Shown piece by piece: positions 58,632-64,000 of a stretch of 64,000 nt of DNA. The DNA is taken from the NCBI RefSeq assembly GCF_026210795.1, contig NC_089429.1, positions 310,001 through 374,000 on the forward strand. The letters run 5' to 3'. This DNA is from Rhizophagus irregularis. Taxonomy: Eukaryota > Glomeromycota > Glomeromycetes > Glomerales > Glomeraceae. Made by a program: the position numbers and the translations under genes. Position 1 is the first letter of the stretch. Every line of letters starts with the position of its first letter. Under the pieces are notes generated by a model. The model was given only the letters and a program-made list of their open reading frames with translations. It searched no databases and was not told the origin of the DNA.

Positions 58632-60004
58632 CATGTACAGTAATCTTTGTAATTTCAGTTTTTAAATTTGAATTTAAGTAATAATATAAATATTATTAGT
58701 ATTCCAAATTACCCGAAAGTCATTTGAGAGTCTTGCCTCAGAAATGTAATAAATTATTAACCAATCAAATGACTTAAATGTTTTATGACATTCATATATA
58801 ATTTTATCTATTTAAATATTTGATCTTTAAAAACTGGTCTCTATTTAAAAGATTATTCTTATACTTTACTATCATCATCTAGTATTTTTTAAATGATAAC
58901 TTCTTAGTTATATAAAATTATTTATTATATATAAATCATTAAATAATAGAAATGTTTCTAAGACTGCAAGAACTGTCATTATCTAAGATGATACAGAAAA
59001 AAGGGCTAATTAACAGTGTACATATAGGATCTATTTAATAAATAATAAATGGTTTATAAGTCAATTATATTAATTTTTCATATACAGTATTAATAAGTTT
59101 ATAAATATACTGCAATTAAAAAATAATAATAATAATAGAAAATATGTAAATATCTACTTATTTATATAATTTAAATATAGATTTTCCAAATTTTAATAAC
59201 AAATTAAATAAAAGAATTTAGTAAATATAATCTATTTTATCCAATATGTATATATTTATAAAAAGCTTCTGAATTTTATTAATTTATATTTATATAAAAT
59301 ATTAACTAACTATTTACATTATATATTTTAGCTATTTTTTCTAATAAATTCTACTTTTATATTTTTTTTATAATTATTTTTATTTAATTTAATAAGTTAT
59401 TAATACAATTAATAGTTTTTTTTTTTAATAATAATTTCTTATAAATAAATTTTAAGAAGCATATTAATATTATTTTAAAAAATTATTACTATTCTACTTT
59501 TATTTTTTTTTTTAATTTATCCAATTTTTTAAAAAATTAATAATTTTTTTTTAATCACAATATATTTATAAGTTTATTAATAAAGATGGCAAGAGATGTA
59601 CAATTATGAAGGTTTAACTATAAATGAAATTTAAAATTATTATATAAATGTAAATTTAATTATTAATTTTTTTTGGATTTTCCACTATTTACAAACTGCA
59701 AGAACTGTTTGTTATATTTATAATGATTTATTTTAATACATATAATATACTTGTATAGGAAAAATAACTAATTAATAGGATTTATTTATTAAATAATGGA
59801 TGGTATATATATAAATTAATTATATTAATATAGTTTTAGTTTTTTTATATACTTTGTATTTGGTCTTTTATTTGAGACCATACTATACATAATTTTCAAA
59901 ATAGTGCATTTAAAGAGGGTGTACATTTATAAAGATGAAATAATTAAAGATCATATAAGCTTAAAACTGAACCAGAAGGTGCATTTAGAGAGGATATATA
60001 TAAT
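58632..60004. other. AT-rich intergenic region with an imperfect ~730-bp duplication
   Basis: CTGCAAGAACTGT at 58965 recurs at 59697, and CTAATTAA...AGGAT.TATTTA...ATTATATTAAT at 59005-59080 recurs at 59766-59835. GAAGGTTTAACTATAA (59609) resembles AAAGGTCTGACTGTAA (60336). No gene. Confidence 0.5.
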
Positions 60005-60301
60005 AGGACCCCGGATATCTAATATAAAGGTCATAATGGACTTTTGGCCAAAAACACCCCTTTTTGCTAAAACTTAAAAAATCGTTTTTTGTAAATATCT
60101 CAGCATCCAGTAATTCAATTTTAATGAACTTTTTTTTATTTTGTAGCCCTCATTTAGCTCTACAATTTAAAAAAAAGTTCATCAAAATTGGACCACTGGA
60201 TGCCGAGATATTTACAAAAAACGATTTTTTGAGCCCCTGAAAAATGGGCCAATCTGCCGAAAGTGTGACTTATGACCTGTTTTGGAGATATCCGGGGTCC
60301 T
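60005..60301. mobile_element. 297-bp palindromic hAT-type MITE, copy 2
   Basis: Same length and sequence family as 10284-10580, opposite orientation. Ends AGGACCCCGGATATCT / AGATATCCGGGGTCCT. Flanks TATATAAT are identical at 59997-60004 and 60302-60309. It lies within the second copy of the 730-bp duplication, so it inserted after that event or was lost from the other copy. Confidence 0.95.
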
Positions 60302-60309
60302 TATATAAT

Positions 60310-62764
60310 GGATGCAATTATGGAGAGTGCAATTATAAAGGTCTGACTGTAATAAAAAATTATTGTATAGAAATTTTCTAAAATAAAATTTATTTTTATA
60401 AATTTAAAAATTAAATAATAAATTTAAATATTAAATATTAAATATAAATTATTATTAAAATTATTAAATATATATAAAAATATTAAATTAATTTGTAATT
60501 TAAAAATTAATTACAAAAAATAAAATTTAATATAATATTAATTAACAATAAAAATAAAATAAAAAATTATTTTAAAAATAATAAATATTTGAACTTTAAA
60601 ATATTGATCAAAAAATAATTGATTTAACAAATATTAAAAGATTGATAAATATAATGTAAAAGATTGTTAAAAAGAATTAATAATTAAGTTTTTTTTTATA
60701 ATTTTTTTTAATTTGTAGCTAATTTCAATTATGCTTAAAGAAAATATAATAATTGATACTAATATTTCAAAAATCTTTACAAGTGGGTTAAAAAATAGTA
60801 GATATCAACAGTAGAAAAGAAAAAAACTTACAAGGAAAAGGAAATAGAATAATTTAATACATTTTTAATAATATATATATATTAAATAAATTTTAATTAT
60901 TTTAATTATATAAAAAATATTATTTAAAAATAAAAGATTAGATATCGGAAAAAAAAAATTTTTAAAAAATATGGTTTTATAACTGAATTTTTTTAGTTTA
61001 ATAATTTTTAATGCAAATAAAAATCCAGTTAAAATTTCTAATTTTTTTAAAAAGAGTATTGCTAAATAATAAATATGAACTACTAAATTTTATTAGGATT
61101 CTAAATAATACTGATATAACTTATATTATACTTTCTAGTAAAATTAATGTCATAAGCAAAATCAATTATATTAGTAATTATTAAATTTTAATTAGGATTA
61201 AATGATATCTTAATATGCGAATTATTGCAAATTATAATATTATATTACATTAAAATTAATAAATTATAGTTTTATAATTGAATTTTTTTAGTTTAATAAT
61301 TTTTAATGCAAATAAAATCAGTTAAAATTTCTAATTTTTTTAAAAAGAATATTACTAAATAATAAATATGAACTACTAAATTTTAATAGGATTCTATATA
61401 ATACTGATATTATACTTTTATAACTTATATTATACTTGCCAGTAAAATTAATGCTATAAGCATAATCAATTATATCAGTTATAATTATTATTAATAAAAC
61501 ATATGAATTATGGTGAATTATAGCATTATATTACATCTGTAATAATTTAAAAAATCAATTTACATAGAGTTTATAAAAAAAATATTTTTTAAACTAGTAA
61601 TTTGAATTTGCCAAAATAGAATTTTGTGTAGAATTAAAACATCATAAAACTTTACTTATTAATATTTGCTAATACTAGTGTAGTAAAAATTAAGTAAAAA
61701 TTGGAGTAGCAAGTTTCAAGGTAGGAATAAAACTATATTCTTCCAGCCCATAATATTCCTTTTACTTAATAAGAATGGCAACTCAACTACATATTATTAT
61801 TTAAATATTATTATTTTTACCATTTTTCCATAAACCAATTACATCTAATATACTAATATACCCATTCTTCTTAATATTTTTCCTATACTAAGCACAAGTT
61901 TCCATTCTGGAATAAATCTTATTTTAATTTATTAAACGTGGTTAAGATATTATTTATTATAATATTCTCTTTATGTGAGTAAAATTAGTATTCATTATTA
62001 TATGATTATTGTCATTTAATTAAATAAATGTAACAGTTCCTTTCTTTGTATTTTATAATGGATATTACAAAAAGGTTACAAGGATTGTTTTCTAATAATT
62101 CTAAAAATAATCATTGTATTTGTTACAGCATATTCAAAAATTGTAAAATATAAAACTTTCTTTTGTAATAATTTTTGTTACAGGTTTCGGAAAAGATTAA
62201 GTGTAGGGATTACTAAATTTGGTCAATGATTATGCGAAACCTGAATGAATTTTATCTATATGTAAAACAAGTAGTTATTAATCTATATAATACATATAAT
62301 AATTTTTTTTTGAAACCTTATTTGTTTAACATACGGGTTATGAGTTAACAAAATTGTCAATAAAATCATCAAGGACGTTTCAATAACAACAAATTGTTTA
62401 TTTTTAATGTAGTCTACGAAAAATATGAAATTAATTAAATTAGAATTAATAATTACGATTTCTGAGATTTTATATAAGTTGGTTCCTATTTGTTATCAAT
62501 ATACTACCAATAAAATTTTCTGGATTTTTTGGACGCGCAAATATTTTTTTTTTTTATTATCAATAGCTTTTAATTTACTACGATTTTTTGATTGCAAATC
62601 TAATAATAATCTAGGTATTCCATGTAAAATTTTATCATAATTTTAAAGAAAATAATTGAAAAAAATCGGAAAATTCTTATTAATTAATTAATTATTCTAT
62701 TTATTTTTTAATAACTAAATTACATTCATATACATGATATCACTAATATTATATATATAATTTA
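60310..62764. other. AT-rich intergenic region
   Basis: Contains the 295-bp direct duplication listed next. On the minus strand around 62630-62450 a ~55-codon coding-like frame (GIPRLLLDLQSKNRSKLKAI) without ATG could be a gene scrap. Otherwise nothing. Confidence 0.5.
60975..61560 (+). repeat. Two tandem ~295-bp copies
   Basis: TTTTATAA(C/T)TGAATTTTTTT starts at 60975 and 61270. The copies share TTTTTAATGCAAATAAAA, AATATGAACTACTAAATTTT and AGTAAAATTAATG. Divergence and small indels show it is not recent. No ORF. Confidence 0.8.
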
Positions 62765-64000
62765 TTAAAGTGTACACACGCTACATGATGCAGGAACGGA
62801 CGTAAATTGATTTGTATGTAGGTCACAAAATGAATATTTCTGTTGACAGATACCATTCGGTATAAGACCAGTCAACCCATTAATAGCCAATCTCCTAAAA
62901 AAAATTAAATTAATTAGTATATATATATACAAATATAATAATAATAATAATAATAATAACTTACAATCTGTTTAACTTTATATCACCGATTGTTGCAGGA
63001 ATTTCTCCAGATAATTTATTATCTGATAATAGTAAATCGAATAATTGTAATTTAGACAATTCAGCTGGAATTTGACCCGTAAAAGAATTGCTTTCTAAAT
63101 TTATAGTTTTCAAATTTTCACATTGAACTATAGATGGAGGTATAATACCACTAAAGTTGTTTGAATTTAAATCCAAAAATACTAAACTTTTCGCAAATTT
63201 TGATGTTATAATCGAAGGAAATTCACCGGACAAAAGGTTAAATGCTACACTAAGTGTCTTCAAATTTTTTAAATTCATTATTGAATCAGGTATACCTCCA
63301 GTATACAGATTACTACTTAAATCCAACATTATCAGACTTTGTTGTAGTGTAGGACTATTACCAATGAAATCAGGTATTACGCCAGTAATATTTTGCATAG
63401 CATAGACCAAAATCTCCAAAGAGGTTTTTGCTATAGAATCCGGAATAGGATCAGATAATTGACGATTATTAGTTAATCGTAAAGTTTTTAATGAAGTCAT
63501 CTTATCAAAAGTATTTGGAATCTTGCCAGTTAAACCGGTAGATGTTATAAATAATTCTCGTAAATTTTCCAATTGAAATAAAGAAGTGGACATTAAATTA
63601 TTTGGTAATTTATTGCCTCCAATTAAAGTAAATTTTTGTAACGTCTTTAATTGTCCTATTCTAGTATCAAGAAATCTTGGAATAATCGGAAATTCTAATA
63701 ATAATTCAACAACATTATTGGAATCATCACATTTAACTCCAACCCATTTACAATAATTAATATCTTCCATCCAATTATTCAGTTCAAACATTGTTCGATT
63801 TATAGCATTTATATATACTGATTTTAACATACAGAATTGTGTAACATTGTAAAATGAGTTATCATCCCAGCAAAATTCACAATTGAAATTTAATGGTGGA
63901 GTTGTTCCTAATAACGTTGAACATATTGTTGATTTTAGGTTTTGTTCTTGCGCTGGGGTGAAATCATTTACTAAGTTCGTTATATTTGATATTGGTGAAT
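62765..64000 (-). CDS. Plant-type extracellular LRR protein (5' end outside window)
   Basis: Two exons visible: from beyond 64000 down to 62965, then 62894-62765, joined in frame by a GT-AG intron. At least 388 residues. A Cys-bearing region (FNCEFCWDD) is followed by an LRRNT_2-like cap (LNNWMEDINYCKWVGVKC). About nine repeats of the plant 24-residue LxGxIPxxL type follow: LTGKIPNTF, ITGVIPDFIG, YTGGIPDSIM, FSGIIPPSI, FTGQIPAEL and LSGEIPATIG. The short last exon adds LTGLIPNGIC and a Cys-rich cap ending SCSVCTL. No membrane anchor downstream, so it is secreted or wall-bound if the missing start carries a signal peptide. Function unknown. Confidence 0.88.

Noticed and set aside
62425-62640. 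71-codon plus-strand frame
   Set aside because: The composition is low-complexity, and the opposite strand looks more coding-like but has no ATG; neither is convincing.

Overview
The window looks like a very AT-rich fungal nuclear genome dense in repeats. The overall character (AT-rich, many hAT-type elements and MITEs, short introns of about 60-110 nt, F-box/LRR and PPR genes between repeat blocks) fits Glomeromycotina, most likely a Rhizophagus-type arbuscular mycorrhizal fungus. The species is an inference; the eukaryotic and fungal nature is clear from spliced orthologs of ARO7, SET2, NST1 and mitochondrial uS5.

Layout. 1-69 is the tail of a gene entering from the left. 70-20890 is a transposon block. 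It holds three long palindromes (2111-4725), a hAT-type MITE (5325-5568), a decayed hAT element with an 8-bp target duplication (5910-8177), arrays of short hairpin units and of splice-site-flanked mini-cassettes, and an 8.0-kb nest (11849-19848). In that nest a hAT transposase gene is split by a 5.0-kb element, which itself carries an 856-bp MITE and a microexon-like cassette array.

22173-27898 is a compact gene cluster: a coiled-coil/LRR protein (+), a DUF4870/UPF0132 membrane protein (-), mitochondrial ribosomal protein uS5 (-) and chorismate mutase (+). The last two diverge from a 161-bp spacer. 27900-42480 is a second repeat block with hAT-type MITEs (8-bp duplications), TA-flanked mariner-like MITEs, a ~147-bp satellite and a decayed gene.

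42482-58631 is the second gene cluster: NST1 (+), an F-box/LRR protein (-), a PPR protein (-), SET2 H3K36 methyltransferase (-, 11 exons, a MITE in its last intron) and a long canonical PPR protein (+). 58632-62764 is AT-rich with duplications and a second copy of the 10284 MITE. 62765-64000 is the 3' part of a secreted-type LRR protein of plant-like layout.

The host genes are housekeeping functions (aromatic amino-acid synthesis, mitochondrial translation and RNA handling, chromatin) and do not form one pathway. The unusual biology is in the repeats: the cassette arrays with splice-like borders at 8.3-11.4, 15.7-18.4 and 20.0-20.5 kb, and a ~40-nt hairpin motif shared by three otherwise different foldback or satellite elements.
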